A DNA stretch of 64,000 nt from RPQJ01 sp963777725 (GTDB lineage Bacteria; Pseudomonadota; Gammaproteobacteria; Steroidobacterales; Steroidobacteraceae): NCBI GenBank assembly GCA_963777725.1, contig CAVZRR010000018.1:1-64000 (forward strand). Reading direction: 5' to 3'. This document shows positions 7,331 to 15,636 of this stretch, piece after piece. Position 1 is the first letter of the stretch. The number at the start of each line of letters is the position of its first letter. The notes under the pieces are model-generated. The model saw only the letters and a list, made by a program, of their open reading frames with translations, did no database searches and had not been told where the DNA came from. Position numbers and translations under genes: made by a program.

Positions 7331-8887
7331 ATGAGCCTCGAAATGAATGGCGCGCGTTCGCTGCTGCAGACGCTGCTCAACTGCGGCGTCGAGGTCTGCT
7401 TCGCCAATCCGGGCACCTCGGAGATGCACTTCGTCGCGGCGCTGGACTCGGTGAGCGGTATGCGACCGGTGCTGTGCCTGTTCGAGGGCGTGGTGACCGG
7501 TGCCGCGGACGGCTACGGGCGCGTGGCGGGCAAGCCCGCAGCCACGCTGCTGCACCTCGGTCCGGGACTCGCCAACGGCCTCGCCAACCTGCACAACGCG
7601 CGGCGCGCGGCGACGCCGATCGTCAACGTCGTCGGGGATCACGCGACCTACCACCTGCAGTACGACGCGCTGCTGACGTCCGACATCGTCGGCTTCGCCC
7701 GCCCGGTCTCGTCGTGGATCTGCGAGTCGAAGAGCGCCACCACGGTCGCGGGAGACGCCGCACGCGCCGTCCAGGCGGCGCGGGCTGCGCCGGGCGGTAT
7801 TGCCACGCTGATCCTCCCGGCGGACACCGCGTGGAACGCGGCGGATCATGCGGCTGGCCCGTTGCCGGACATTGGTCCGGCAGCGGTCGCAAGCGACGCC
7901 ATCGAGGCGGCCGCTCGCCGGCTGACCAACGGCAAGAAGACGGCACTGCTGCTGCGTGGCACCGCGCTGCACGGCGCCGGACTCGAGGCGGCGGGCCGCG
8001 TCCAGGCGAAGACCGGCGTGCGGCTGCTGTGCGACACGTTCGCGCCGCACGCCGAGCTCGGCGCGGGCCGCGTCCCGGTCGAGCGCATTCCGTACTTCGC
8101 CGAGCAGATCGTCGCGTTCCTGGCCGGTCTCGAGCAGATCATCCTGGTGGGCAGCAAGCCGCCGGTGTCGTTCTTCGCCTACCCGGGCAAGCCGAGCTGG
8201 TGCGGGCCCGAGTCCTGCGAGTTCAGTCACCTGTCGCTGCCACACGAGGACGCTGCTGCGGCCTTGCAGTCCCTGGCCGATGCGCTGGGCGCGCCCAGCC
8301 AGTCGCCGATCCGCATCCCGCTGCTGTTGCCGGAGCTGCCCTCGGGCGCGCTGAACGCAGCCAGCGCCGCGCAGATCATTGCGCACCTGACGCCGGACAA
8401 CGCGATCTTCGCCGAGGAGGCCGCGACCTCCGGCTTGCCGCTGCTGATGCACTTGGCGCGGGCCCGTCCGCATACGCACCTGCCGCTGACCGGTGGCTCG
8501 ATCGGCCAGGGGCTGCCGCTGGCGGTCGGGGCTGCGATCGCGGCGCCCGATCGCAAGGTGATCTGTCCGCACGGCGACGGTGGCGCCGCGTACACCGTGC
8601 AGGCGTTGTGGACCATGGCCCGTGAAAAGCTGGACGTGACGACGGTGATCTATGCCAACCGGTCCTACGCGATCCTCAACATCGAGCTGCAGCGCGTCGG
8701 CGCGAGCGGCGCCGGTGCCAAGGCGATGTCGATGCTCGACCTGCACGACCCGGAGATGAACTGGGCCGAGATCGCCCGGGGCTTCGGCATCGAGGCCAGC
8801 CGTGCCACGACCTGCGAGGAGTTCGCGGCGCAGTACGCCTCGGCCATGCAGCAGCGGGGCCCGCGCCTGATCGAAGCGCTGATCTGA
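7331..8887 (+). CDS. Thiamine diphosphate-dependent enzyme, acetolactate synthase large-subunit-like
   Basis: A 518-residue ThDP enzyme with the three-domain layout of acetolactate synthase and benzoylformate decarboxylase. The N-terminal Pyr domain has the family glutamate in FEGVVTGAADGYGRVAG. The middle domain spans about residues 190-330. The C-terminal PP domain has the ThDP/Mg motif GDGGAAYTVQALW followed about 25 residues later by YANRSYAIL (GDG...N). An AAGGAG ribosome site lies 8 nt before the ATG. It is shorter than true IlvB (about 560 residues) and has no regulatory-subunit gene beside it, so a decarboxylase or carboligase of other specificity is likely. The trp promoter begins 20 nt after its stop. 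Confidence 0.8.
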   Translation: MSLEMNGARSLLQTLLNCGVEVCFANPGTSEMHFVAALDSVSGMRPVLCLFEGVVTGAADGYGRVAGKPAATLLHLGPGLANGLANLHNARRAATPIVNVVGDHATYHLQYDALLTSDIVGFARPVSSWICESKSATTVAGDAARAVQAARAAPGGIATLILPADTAWNAADHAAGPLPDIGPAAVASDAIEAAARRLTNGKKTALLLRGTALHGAGLEAAGRVQAKTGVRLLCDTFAPHAELGAGRVPVERIPYFAEQIVAFLAGLEQIILVGSKPPVSFFAYPGKPSWCGPESCEFSHLSLPHEDAAAALQSLADALGAPSQSPIRIPLLLPELPSGALNAASAAQIIAHLTPDNAIFAEEAATSGLPLLMHLARARPHTHLPLTGGSIGQGLPLAVGAAIAAPDRKVICPHGDGGAAYTVQALWTMAREKLDVTTVIYANRSYAILNIELQRVGASGAGAKAMSMLDLHDPEMNWAEIARGFGIEASRATTCEEFAAQYASAMQQRGPRLIEALI

Positions 8888-8906
8888 CCGGCCACCGCTG
8901 CCGCGG

Positions 8907-8935
8907 TTGACGCTCCCGATGCGCCCGTGGATACT
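8907..8935 (+). promoter_or_regulatory. Sigma-70 promoter of the trp operon
   Basis: TTGACG (8907-8912) and GATACT (8930-8935) are separated by exactly 17 nt, each one or two bases from consensus. The start of the leader-peptide gene follows 10 nt later, so transcription would begin at about 8941-8943 and the leader would be translated almost from the 5' end of the RNA. Confidence 0.75.
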
Positions 8936-8945
8936 GCGGCGCAAG

Positions 8946-9002
8946 ATGCGATCGCGCCCGGACAACGCACTCGACCGCCGCTGGTGGTGGCCCCACTCCT
9001 AG
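8946..9002 (+). CDS. trpL: trp operon leader peptide
   Basis: An 18-codon frame encodes MRSRPDNALDRRWWWPHS and ends in TAG. Three consecutive TGG codons sit five codons from the stop. Leader peptides with clustered Trp codons sense charged tRNA-Trp in trp attenuation: ribosome stalling at the Trp run leaves downstream RNA free to form an antiterminator. The stop codon lies inside the 14-bp palindrome CACTCCTAGGAGTG (8994-9007), so a ribosome that finishes the peptide covers the region that would otherwise pair with strand 3. Frame position, codon content and downstream terminator together make this a confident call despite the small size. Confidence 0.88.
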   Translation: MRSRPDNALDRRWWWPHS

Positions 9003-9054
9003 GAGTGGGCCGGGACGCGCGCGTCGAGTACGCAGGAATCCAGGACCCATCTCC
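8989..9054 (+). promoter_or_regulatory. trp attenuator strands 1, 2 and 3 (pause hairpin and antiterminator)
   Basis: Strand 1 (GGCCCCACTCC, 8989-8999) pairs with strand 2 (GGAGTGGGCC, 9002-9011). Strand 2 can instead pair with strand 3 (GGACCCATCTCC, 9043-9054), with two single-base bulges. Strand 3 is also the left half of the terminator at 9045-9079, so the two structures exclude each other, as in classical transcription attenuation. Confidence 0.7.
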
Positions 9055-9079
9055 GCGAACCGCCGGGGATGGGTTTTTT
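9045..9079 (+). terminator. trp attenuator terminator
   Basis: A ten-pair stem ACCCATCTCC/GGGGATGGGT (one G-U pair) with a ten-base loop is followed directly by TTTTTT. It lies 40 nt before trpE, so it ends transcription before the structural genes unless strand 3 is captured by the antiterminator. Confidence 0.88.
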
Positions 9080-9118
9080 GTTGTGCGTCCCCGGATCCTC
9101 GCGACTGAGGAACCGTAA

Positions 9119-10507
9119 GTGACGACCAACCTGTTCGACATCTCCGCCGACCTCGACACTCCGGTGTCGGCCTACCTGAAGCTGAAGCCGTTCCAGCCGC
9201 GCTTCCTGCTGGAAAGCGTCGAGGGCGGCGAGCGGCTCGCCCGCTATTCGTTCATCGGCTTCGGCGACTGCCTGGAGTTCCGGCTCGATGCCTCCGGCCT
9301 GGCACTGGGCGCCGAGCGCCTCCCGCGCCCTGCGGACCAGGCGAGCCTGCTCGCGGTCATGCGGCGCGCCCTGGCCGCAGCGCCGCGCCCCGATATCCCG
9401 AATGAGGGCTTCCCGCTGCACGGCGGGCTGGTCGGCGTCACCAGCTACGACCTGGTGCGTTACTTCGAGCGGCTGCCGTCCAACGCCCGGATCGACGACG
9501 ACTGCCCCGAGGCGCACTACATGGCGCCCCGGTCCCTGCTGGTGTTCGACCACCTGACGCGACGTGCTGCGTTGCTGCACGCTGGATCCGAGCACGAGCG
9601 GCAGGGCCTGCGCCGCGAGATCATCCGCGCGCTGCGCGGCGGCCTGCCCGGCCCGGCCTGGGCGGCCAGCTTCAGCGCGCCCGAGGCGAGCCTGTCCGAG
9701 GAACAGTTCCTCGACGGCGTGGCGCGCACCAAGGAGTACATCGCGGCGGGCGACGTCTACCAGCTCGTGCTGTCGGTGCGTTTTGCGGGCCGCTGCGACC
9801 TCGACCCGTTCGAGACCTATCGCGCGCTGCGCCTGCTGAATCCTTCGCCCTACATGTACTACTGCGACCTCGGGGATCGAGTCGTGGTCGGGTCATCCCC
9901 CGAGGCGCTCGTGAAGCTGAACGGTTCGCGCGCGACGATGCGACCGATCGCCGGCACGCGACCGCGCGGCGCCGACCCCCGGCAGGACGCCGAGCTCGAA
10001 ACGGAACTGCTCGCCGACCCGAAAGAGAACGCCGAGCACGTAATGCTGGTGGATCTCGCGCGCAACGACCTCGGGCGCGTCGCGACCGCGGGTTCCGTGC
10101 ACGTGCAGCCGTACCGCTCGATCGAGCGCTACAGCCACGTCATGCACATCGTGAGCGGCGTCAACGGCACGCTCGCACCGGGCAAGGACGCGTTCGACCT
10201 GTTCGCGGCGACGTTCCCCGCGGGCACGCTGGTCGGCGCGCCGAAGGTGCGCGCGATGGAGATCATCGACGAGCTCGAGCCGGTGCGGCGCGGGTTCTAC
10301 GGTGGCACGGTCGGCTACTTCGGCCACGGCGGCGACATGGACCAGGCGATCACGATCCGCACGATGGTCTTCCACGGCGACACTTACAGCTTCCAGGCCG
10401 GCGCCGGCATCGTGGCCGACAGCGTCCCGGTCACCGAGTACCGCGAGGTGCTCGCCAAGAGCGCGGTGCTGCGCAACGCGCTCGAGCTGGCGCGGGAGGG
10501 GCTGTGA
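9119..10507 (+). CDS. trpE: Anthranilate synthase component I
   Basis: A 462-residue chorismate-utilising enzyme that makes anthranilate from chorismate with ammonia from TrpG. Near the N-terminus, FQPRFLLESVEGGERLARYS carries the LLES feedback site that binds tryptophan in this family. The C-terminal half has the catalytic stretches RPIAGTRPRGADPRQDAE, DPKENAEHVMLVDLARNDLG and FPAGTLVGAPKVRAMEII. The start is GTG at 9119, preceded by CTGAGGAACC as a ribosome site. It is first in a tight seven-gene operon and its TGA overlaps the ATG of trpG by one base. Both feedback inhibition and attenuation are indicated. Confidence 0.95.
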   Translation: MTTNLFDISADLDTPVSAYLKLKPFQPRFLLESVEGGERLARYSFIGFGDCLEFRLDASGLALGAERLPRPADQASLLAVMRRALAAAPRPDIPNEGFPLHGGLVGVTSYDLVRYFERLPSNARIDDDCPEAHYMAPRSLLVFDHLTRRAALLHAGSEHERQGLRREIIRALRGGLPGPAWAASFSAPEASLSEEQFLDGVARTKEYIAAGDVYQLVLSVRFAGRCDLDPFETYRALRLLNPSPYMYYCDLGDRVVVGSSPEALVKLNGSRATMRPIAGTRPRGADPRQDAELETELLADPKENAEHVMLVDLARNDLGRVATAGSVHVQPYRSIERYSHVMHIVSGVNGTLAPGKDAFDLFAATFPAGTLVGAPKVRAMEIIDELEPVRRGFYGGTVGYFGHGGDMDQAITIRTMVFHGDTYSFQAGAGIVADSVPVTEYREVLAKSAVLRNALELAREGL

Positions 10508-11103
10508 TGACCGCGCCGCGCCTGCTGTTGATCGACAACTACGACAGCTTCACCTACAACCTCGTGCAGGCCTTCCTGGTGCTCGGCGCGGAGGTGCTGG
10601 TGCATCGCAACGATGCGATCACCGTCGCCGAGGCGCGCGCCCTCGCACCCACGCACCTCTGCATCTCGCCGGGACCGGGCACGCCGCGCGACGCCGGCGT
10701 CTCGATGGAGATGATCCGCGCATTCGCGGGCCAGCTGCCGGTCCTCGGCGTCTGCCTCGGGCACCAGTCGATCGTCGAAGTCTTCGGCGGTGAAGTCGTC
10801 CGGGCCGGGCGGCTGATGCACGGCAAGGTCTCGCCGGTCCATCACGACAACCGCGGCGTCTTCGCCGGGCTGCCGCAACCGTTCGACGCGGGCCGGTATC
10901 ACTCGCTGATCGCGCGGCCCGAATCGTTGCCCGCGATCCTCGCCGTGACCGCGCGCACCGCCGAGGGCGAGATCATGGGCGTGCGGCACGCCGAGCTCGC
11001 GGTCGAGGGCGTGCAGTTCCACCCGGAGAGCGTGCTGACGCCGGACGGGCCGTTGCTGCTCGGCAATTTCCTGAAGTACCGCGGCGGCCGGCCACAGGCC
11101 TGA
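10507..11103 (+). CDS. trpG: Anthranilate synthase glutamine amidotransferase component
   Basis: A 198-residue class I glutamine amidotransferase that supplies ammonia to TrpE. It starts LLLIDNYDSFTYNLVQ, has the oxyanion stretch CISPGPGTP, the nucleophile in GVCLGHQSI (Cys about residue 83) and the His-Glu pair in VEGVQFHPESVLT. I chose the ATG at 10507, which overlaps the trpE stop as TGATG, over an alternative GTG one codon earlier. Some families use one such subunit for both anthranilate and aminodeoxychorismate synthase. Its place inside the trp operon favours tryptophan as its main role. Confidence 0.93.
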   Translation: MTAPRLLLIDNYDSFTYNLVQAFLVLGAEVLVHRNDAITVAEARALAPTHLCISPGPGTPRDAGVSMEMIRAFAGQLPVLGVCLGHQSIVEVFGGEVVRAGRLMHGKVSPVHHDNRGVFAGLPQPFDAGRYHSLIARPESLPAILAVTARTAEGEIMGVRHAELAVEGVQFHPESVLTPDGPLLLGNFLKYRGGRPQA

Positions 11104-11111
11104 GGGCGCAA

Positions 11112-12149
11112 ATGAGCGAACTGCGCGAGATCCTCGAACGACTCCTCGAGCGACGCGATCTGAGCGAAGCCGAGGCGGGCGGCCTGCTGGTCGCGCTGAC
11201 GGATGCCACGGTCGCGCCGGCGATGTCGGGTGCGCTGCTCGCGGCACTGCGCTCGAAGGGCATCACTCCCGACGAGGTTCGCGGCTTCGCCGGCGCAATG
11301 CGCGGGCTCGCCCGGCGCCCCGAGTTGCCGCCCGGCCCGCCGGCCATCGACATCGTCGGCACCGGCGGCGATGCGTCGGGCAGCTTCAATCTCTCGACGG
11401 GCGCGGCGCTGCTGGTGGCCGCGATGGGTGTGCGCGTCGTCAAGCACGGCAATCGCTCGGTCTCGAGCCGCTCCGGCAGCGCGGACCTGCTCGAGGCGCT
11501 GGGGCTCGGCTTGCCGCTGGACGAGCACGCCGCAGGCGAATGCCTGGCCGCGACGGGGTTCACGTTCCTGTTCGCGCCGCACTATCACCCGGCGATGAAG
11601 GAGGTCGCGCCGGTGCGCCGCGCGCTCGGCGTCCGCACGGTATTCAACCTGCTCGGACCGCTCACCAACCCGGCGGAGCCGCCGTTCAGCCTGATCGGCG
11701 CCTACAGTGCCGCGGCCGCCAAGCTGATGGCCGAGACGCTCGCGGGCATGCCGATCGAGCGCGTGTTCGTCATTCACGGCGAGCCGGGCTGGGACGAGGC
11801 GACACCGGTCGGCCCGTTCGAGCTGTACGACGTGCGGCCCGGCCGTGTGGTGCGCGAAGTCCGCGATGCGCGCGAATTCGGCATTGGTCGGTGCAGTGCG
11901 GCGGATCTCGCGGGCGGCGACGCCGAGCACAACGCAGTGGGTCTGCGGGCCGTGTTCGAGGGTCGCGACCGCGGGCCACACCGCGACGCGGTCGTGCTGA
12001 ACGCAGCGCTTGCACTGGAGGTCGCCGGCGCCGTGCCGTCCGCGGCGGAGGGCGTGCAGGCTGCGCATGCGGCGATCGATCGCGGCGACGCCCAGCGGCT
12101 GCTGGAGCGCATCGCGGACTTCGGGCGTCAGTCCGTCACGATCCGCTGA
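11112..12149 (+). CDS. trpD: Anthranilate phosphoribosyltransferase
   Basis: A 345-residue enzyme joining anthranilate and PRPP. The PRPP loop IVGTGGDASGSFNLSTG is at about residues 80-96, followed by VVKHGNRSVSSRSGSADLLE. FAPHYHPAMKEVAPVRRALG and VFNLLGPLTNPA are further conserved substrate-binding stretches. The length equals the family norm. It starts 8 nt after trpG and is followed 18 nt later by trpC, as expected for co-transcription. Confidence 0.95.
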   Translation: MSELREILERLLERRDLSEAEAGGLLVALTDATVAPAMSGALLAALRSKGITPDEVRGFAGAMRGLARRPELPPGPPAIDIVGTGGDASGSFNLSTGAALLVAAMGVRVVKHGNRSVSSRSGSADLLEALGLGLPLDEHAAGECLAATGFTFLFAPHYHPAMKEVAPVRRALGVRTVFNLLGPLTNPAEPPFSLIGAYSAAAAKLMAETLAGMPIERVFVIHGEPGWDEATPVGPFELYDVRPGRVVREVRDAREFGIGRCSAADLAGGDAEHNAVGLRAVFEGRDRGPHRDAVVLNAALALEVAGAVPSAAEGVQAAHAAIDRGDAQRLLERIADFGRQSVTIR

Positions 12150-12167
12150 TCACCACTCGCTTCCCCG

Positions 12168-12992
12168 ATGGGCCTGCTCTCCGACATGCTCGATACCAGC
12201 CTCCGGCGCGTCGCTGAGGCTCGCGAGCGCGTCCCGGAAGCGGCGTTGCGTGCAGCGGTGCTCGGCACGCCACAGCCTCCGCCGCTGCGGCTCGATCGCC
12301 ATGGCTTCGACATCATCGCGGAACTGAAGCTGCGCTCGCCGTCGCTCGGCGACCTGTCGGCCGCGACCGTGGATCCGGTGCGCCGGCTCGAAGCCTATGC
12401 CGAGGGCGGTGCGGCGATCTGCTCGATTCTGACCGAGCCGACTCGGTTCGATGGCGACCTCGCACACCTGCGCCTCGCCGCAGAGACGCTGCAGCCGTAC
12501 GGCATTCCGGCGATGCGCAAGGATTTCCTCGCCGATCCGTACCAGGTGCTCGAGGCGCGTGCCCACGGCGCGTCGGGCGTGCTGCTGATCGTGCGCATGG
12601 TGTCTCGCGCGCGGCTGGTCGAGATGCTCGATTGCGCCGCCGAGCACGGGCTGTTCGTGCTGCTCGAGGCCTTCGATGCCGGCGACCTCGAGGTCGCCGC
12701 CGGCATCGCGCGGGAGCGCGCAGGCCGCGACGAGCAAGTGCTGATGGGCCTCAATTGCCGCGACCTCGAGACGCTCGAGATCGATTTCGAGCGGTTCGCA
12801 AGACTGCGCGATCGCATGCCCGTCGGTTGGCCCTGCGTCGCCGAGAGTGGCGTGCAGGCGCCTGAGGATGCCGCGCGAGTCGCGGCGCTCGGTTATCGGC
12901 TCGCGCTCGTCGGCACCGGGCTGATGCGCCGCGCCGATCCCGCGCGGGCGCTCGGCGAGTTGCTGGAGGCGGGCCGCAAGGCCTTGCCCTGA
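12168..12992 (+). CDS. trpC: Indole-3-glycerol phosphate synthase
   Basis: A 274-residue TIM-barrel enzyme that closes the indole ring from the TrpF product. IIAELKLRSPSLGDL carries the first catalytic Lys, followed by AICSILTEPTRFDGDLAHL and MRKDFLADPYQVLEARAHGA with the catalytic Lys-Asp. GLNCRDLETLEIDF and CVAESGVQAPEDA complete the phosphate-binding site. LRSPS replaces the more common KRASPS, a modest variation in an active-site loop. It is a separate gene here, not fused to trpF as in enterics. Confidence 0.94.
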   Translation: MGLLSDMLDTSLRRVAEARERVPEAALRAAVLGTPQPPPLRLDRHGFDIIAELKLRSPSLGDLSAATVDPVRRLEAYAEGGAAICSILTEPTRFDGDLAHLRLAAETLQPYGIPAMRKDFLADPYQVLEARAHGASGVLLIVRMVSRARLVEMLDCAAEHGLFVLLEAFDAGDLEVAAGIARERAGRDEQVLMGLNCRDLETLEIDFERFARLRDRMPVGWPCVAESGVQAPEDAARVAALGYRLALVGTGLMRRADPARALGELLEAGRKALP

Positions 12993-12998
12993 GCCGAC

Positions 12999-13619
12999 GT
13001 GCCGGCACTCTGGATCAAGATCTGCGGCCTGCGCACGCTCGAGGCGATCGACGCCGCGGTCGGTGCGGGCGCAGATGCGGTCGGGTTCGTGTTCCACGAC
13101 AACTCGCCGCGCAACGTCGCTCTCGACGATGCGCGCGCGCTGCAAAGGGGCGTGCCGGCGGGTATCGAGCGCGTCGCCGTATTCCTGCATCCGTCCCAGG
13201 CGCTGCTCGATGCGGTGCTGGCGGCGATCGAGCCCGACTGGGTACAGACGGACGCCAGCGATCTCGTCGGGCTGAGGTTGCCTGCCGGACAGCGGGTGCT
13301 GCCCGTGTTGCGCAGTGGAGCGGAGCATGCCGGTCCGTTGCCACCACGCTGCCTGTTCGAGAGCGTGAGCAGCGGCTCGGGCGAGCGTGCCGACTGGACT
13401 GCCGCGGCGCGGCTCGCGCGAACGAGCCAGCTGGTGCTGGCCGGCGGGCTCGATCCGTCCAACGTTGGCGAGGCGGTGCACGCGGTCCGCCCGTTCGGCG
13501 TGGACGTCAGCTCGGGGGTCGAAAGCAGCCGCGGCGTCAAGGATGCGGCGCGGATCCGTGAATTCATTCGGTCTGCCCGCGCGGCGGAGCAGGCCCTGGT
13601 TGCCGAGGAGAATCGATGA
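12999..13619 (+). CDS. trpF: Phosphoribosylanthranilate isomerase
   Basis: A 206-residue TIM-barrel isomerase. The N-terminus WIKICGLRTLEAIDAAV has the catalytic Cys, and GADAVGFVFHDNSPRNV follows. The other catalytic residue is the Asp in PDWVQTDASD, and LVLAGGLDPSNVGEAV with VDVSSGVESSRGVKD forms the phosphate-binding end. It starts with GTG seven bases after the trpC stop, and its own stop overlaps the trpB start (ATGA). Confidence 0.93.
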   Translation: MPALWIKICGLRTLEAIDAAVGAGADAVGFVFHDNSPRNVALDDARALQRGVPAGIERVAVFLHPSQALLDAVLAAIEPDWVQTDASDLVGLRLPAGQRVLPVLRSGAEHAGPLPPRCLFESVSSGSGERADWTAAARLARTSQLVLAGGLDPSNVGEAVHAVRPFGVDVSSGVESSRGVKDAARIREFIRSARAAEQALVAEENR

Positions 13620-14863
13620 TGAGAGCCGAGGCCCTGAAGATCGACCGCGAGGCGCTGCTGGCCGCGGCGCTGCGCGGCGCGTTTCCCGACGAGCGCGGCC
13701 GCTACGGCCCGTTCGGCGGACGCTACGTGCCCGAGACGCTGGTGCCGGCGCTCGACCGGCTGGAGGAAGGCGTGCGGACCCACCTGCGCGAGAGCGGCTT
13801 TCGCGCCGAGCTCGAGAGCGAATTGCGCACCTGGGTCGGACGCCCGACCCCGCTCACGCTGGCCCGCGAGCTGTCGCGCCGCTGGGGCGCCGAAGTGTGG
13901 CTGAAGCGCGAGGATCTCGCGCACACGGGTGCGCACAAGATCAACAACGCGATCGGCCAGGCGCTGCTCGCCAAGCGGCTCGGCGCGAAGCGCATCGTCG
14001 CGGAGACTGGTGCCGGCCAGCATGGCGTCGCTTCGGCCGCGGCCTGCGCCCGGCTCGGCATGCCTTGCGTCGTCTACATGGGTGCGATCGACATGGAGCG
14101 CCAGGCGCCGAACGTCGGGCGCATGAAGCTGCTCGGCGCCGAGGTCGTGCCCGTCACGAGCGGCGACCAGACGCTGCGCGCAGCGATCGACGAGGCGCTG
14201 CGGGATTGGGTGGCCGATCCGAACGGCACCTATTACCTGCTCGGCTCCGCGGTCGGGCCGCATCCGTATCCGTACCTGGTGCGCGAGTTCCAGTCGGTGA
14301 TCGGCGTCGAAGCGCGCGCGCAGATGCTCGAGCAGGCGGGTGCGCTGCCGGACGTCACGGTCGCCTGCGTCGGGGGCGGCTCGAATGCGATCGGCTTGTT
14401 CCATCCATTCGTGCGCGATCTCGGCGTCAAGCTGCTCGGCCTCGAAGCGGGTGGCACCGGCAGCGGTCTTGGCCAGAACGCCGCGTCGCTCGCCTATGGC
14501 ACGCCGGGCGTGCTGCAGGGTTGCTACTCGTTGTTGCTGCAGGATGCGCACGGGCAGATCCAGGAAACCCACTCGGTGTCGGCCGGGCTCGATTACCCGG
14601 GCGTCGGTCCCGAGCACGCGCTGCTCGCGACGATTGGCCGCGTCGTCTACGAGGCGGCCGAGGACGACGAGTCGCTCGAGGCGCTCGCCGAGTGCTGCGA
14701 GGCGGAAGGCATCCTGCCGGCGATCGAGTCGGCGCACGCGTTCGCGGGCGCGAAGCGCTACGCGCGCGCGAATCCCGGCAGTCGGATCCTGATCGGGCTG
14801 TCCGGTCGCGGCGACAAGGACATGCCGACGCTGCAGCGCACGTTGCTGAAGGGGAAACTGTGA
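13616..14863 (+). CDS. trpB: Tryptophan synthase beta subunit
   Basis: A 415-residue PLP enzyme that joins indole and serine. GRYGPFGGRYVPETL is the N-terminal signature and LKREDLAHTGAHKINNAIGQ carries the PLP lysine. ETGAGQHGVASAAACA, CVGGGSNAIGLFHPF (phosphate loop) and LEAGGTGSGLGQNAASL follow in the family order. An adjacent second ATG at 13619 is possible. Overlaps of four bases with trpF and one with trpA imply translational coupling, suited to the 1:1 alpha-beta complex. Confidence 0.95.
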   Translation: MMRAEALKIDREALLAAALRGAFPDERGRYGPFGGRYVPETLVPALDRLEEGVRTHLRESGFRAELESELRTWVGRPTPLTLARELSRRWGAEVWLKREDLAHTGAHKINNAIGQALLAKRLGAKRIVAETGAGQHGVASAAACARLGMPCVVYMGAIDMERQAPNVGRMKLLGAEVVPVTSGDQTLRAAIDEALRDWVADPNGTYYLLGSAVGPHPYPYLVREFQSVIGVEARAQMLEQAGALPDVTVACVGGGSNAIGLFHPFVRDLGVKLLGLEAGGTGSGLGQNAASLAYGTPGVLQGCYSLLLQDAHGQIQETHSVSAGLDYPGVGPEHALLATIGRVVYEAAEDDESLEALAECCEAEGILPAIESAHAFAGAKRYARANPGSRILIGLSGRGDKDMPTLQRTLLKGKL

Positions 14864-15636
14864 TGAGCCAGCCGCGCGACACGATCAGCAACGCGATCCG
14901 CCAGGCAGCGGCGCAGGGCCGGCCGGCCGTGGTCGGGTTCATGACCGGCGGGTTTCCGGACCGCGCCGGATTCCGGGACAACCTGCTCGCCATCGGCGGC
15001 ACCGCCGACGTCGTCGAGATCGGCGTGCCCTTCACCGATCCGATGGCGGACGGGATGACCATCCAGCGCGCGAGCTATGCGGCCCTGCAGGGCGGGTTCA
15101 CGCTGCCCTGGCTGCTCGAGGAACTCGAGAAGATGCAGCCTCGGCCACGCGCGCCGCTGCTGCTGATGAGCTACCTGAACCCGCTGCTCGCCTATGGCCT
15201 CGATCGGCTGCCCGAGGCCGCGGCCCGGGCTGGCGTGGCCGGCTTCATCATTCCCGATCTCCCCTACGAGGAGAGTGCCGACATGCGCGCCGCGCTCGAT
15301 CGTGTCGGGCTCGCGCTGGTGCAGATGGTCACGCCGGTGACCCCGGCGGAGCGACTCAAGATGCTCTGCGAGGCGAGCCAGGGTTTCGTCTACGCGGTCA
15401 CGATGACGGGCACGACCGGCCGCAACGTCGCCGTGCCGGACGACGTGCTCGATTACATGGACCGCGTGCGCGCAGTGTCGCCGGTGCCCGTCTGCGCGGG
15501 TTTCGGCATCCGCAGCGCCGAACAGGTGGCCCGGTTCAAGGATCACGTGGACGGCGTCGTGGTCGGCTCGGCGCTGGTCGAGGTGCTCGAGCGCCGCGAG
15601 GATCCGGCGGCGTTCCTGCGTGCTATGCGGCCGTGA
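14863..15636 (+). CDS. trpA: Tryptophan synthase alpha subunit
   Basis: A 257-residue TIM-barrel lyase that releases indole to TrpB through the complex tunnel. GFMTGGFPDRAGF is followed by VVEIGVPFTDPMADGMTIQ, with the catalytic Glu and Asp. GFIIPDLPYEES, YAVTMTGTTG (equivalent to the usual VSRAGVTG loop) and CAGFGIRSAEQVA complete the site. The ATG at 14863 uses the last base of the trpB stop. It is the last gene of the operon; the convergent HD-domain gene overlaps its 3' end by 14 bp. Confidence 0.94.
   Translation: MSQPRDTISNAIRQAAAQGRPAVVGFMTGGFPDRAGFRDNLLAIGGTADVVEIGVPFTDPMADGMTIQRASYAALQGGFTLPWLLEELEKMQPRPRAPLLLMSYLNPLLAYGLDRLPEAAARAGVAGFIIPDLPYEESADMRAALDRVGLALVQMVTPVTPAERLKMLCEASQGFVYAVTMTGTTGRNVAVPDDVLDYMDRVRAVSPVPVCAGFGIRSAEQVARFKDHVDGVVVGSALVEVLERREDPAAFLRAMRP

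Noticed and set aside
5819..8965. A 1048-codon open frame on the minus strand
   Set aside because: Only the part below 7204 is a real gene; the rest is an antisense shadow of the ThDP enzyme, Arg-rich and without family features.
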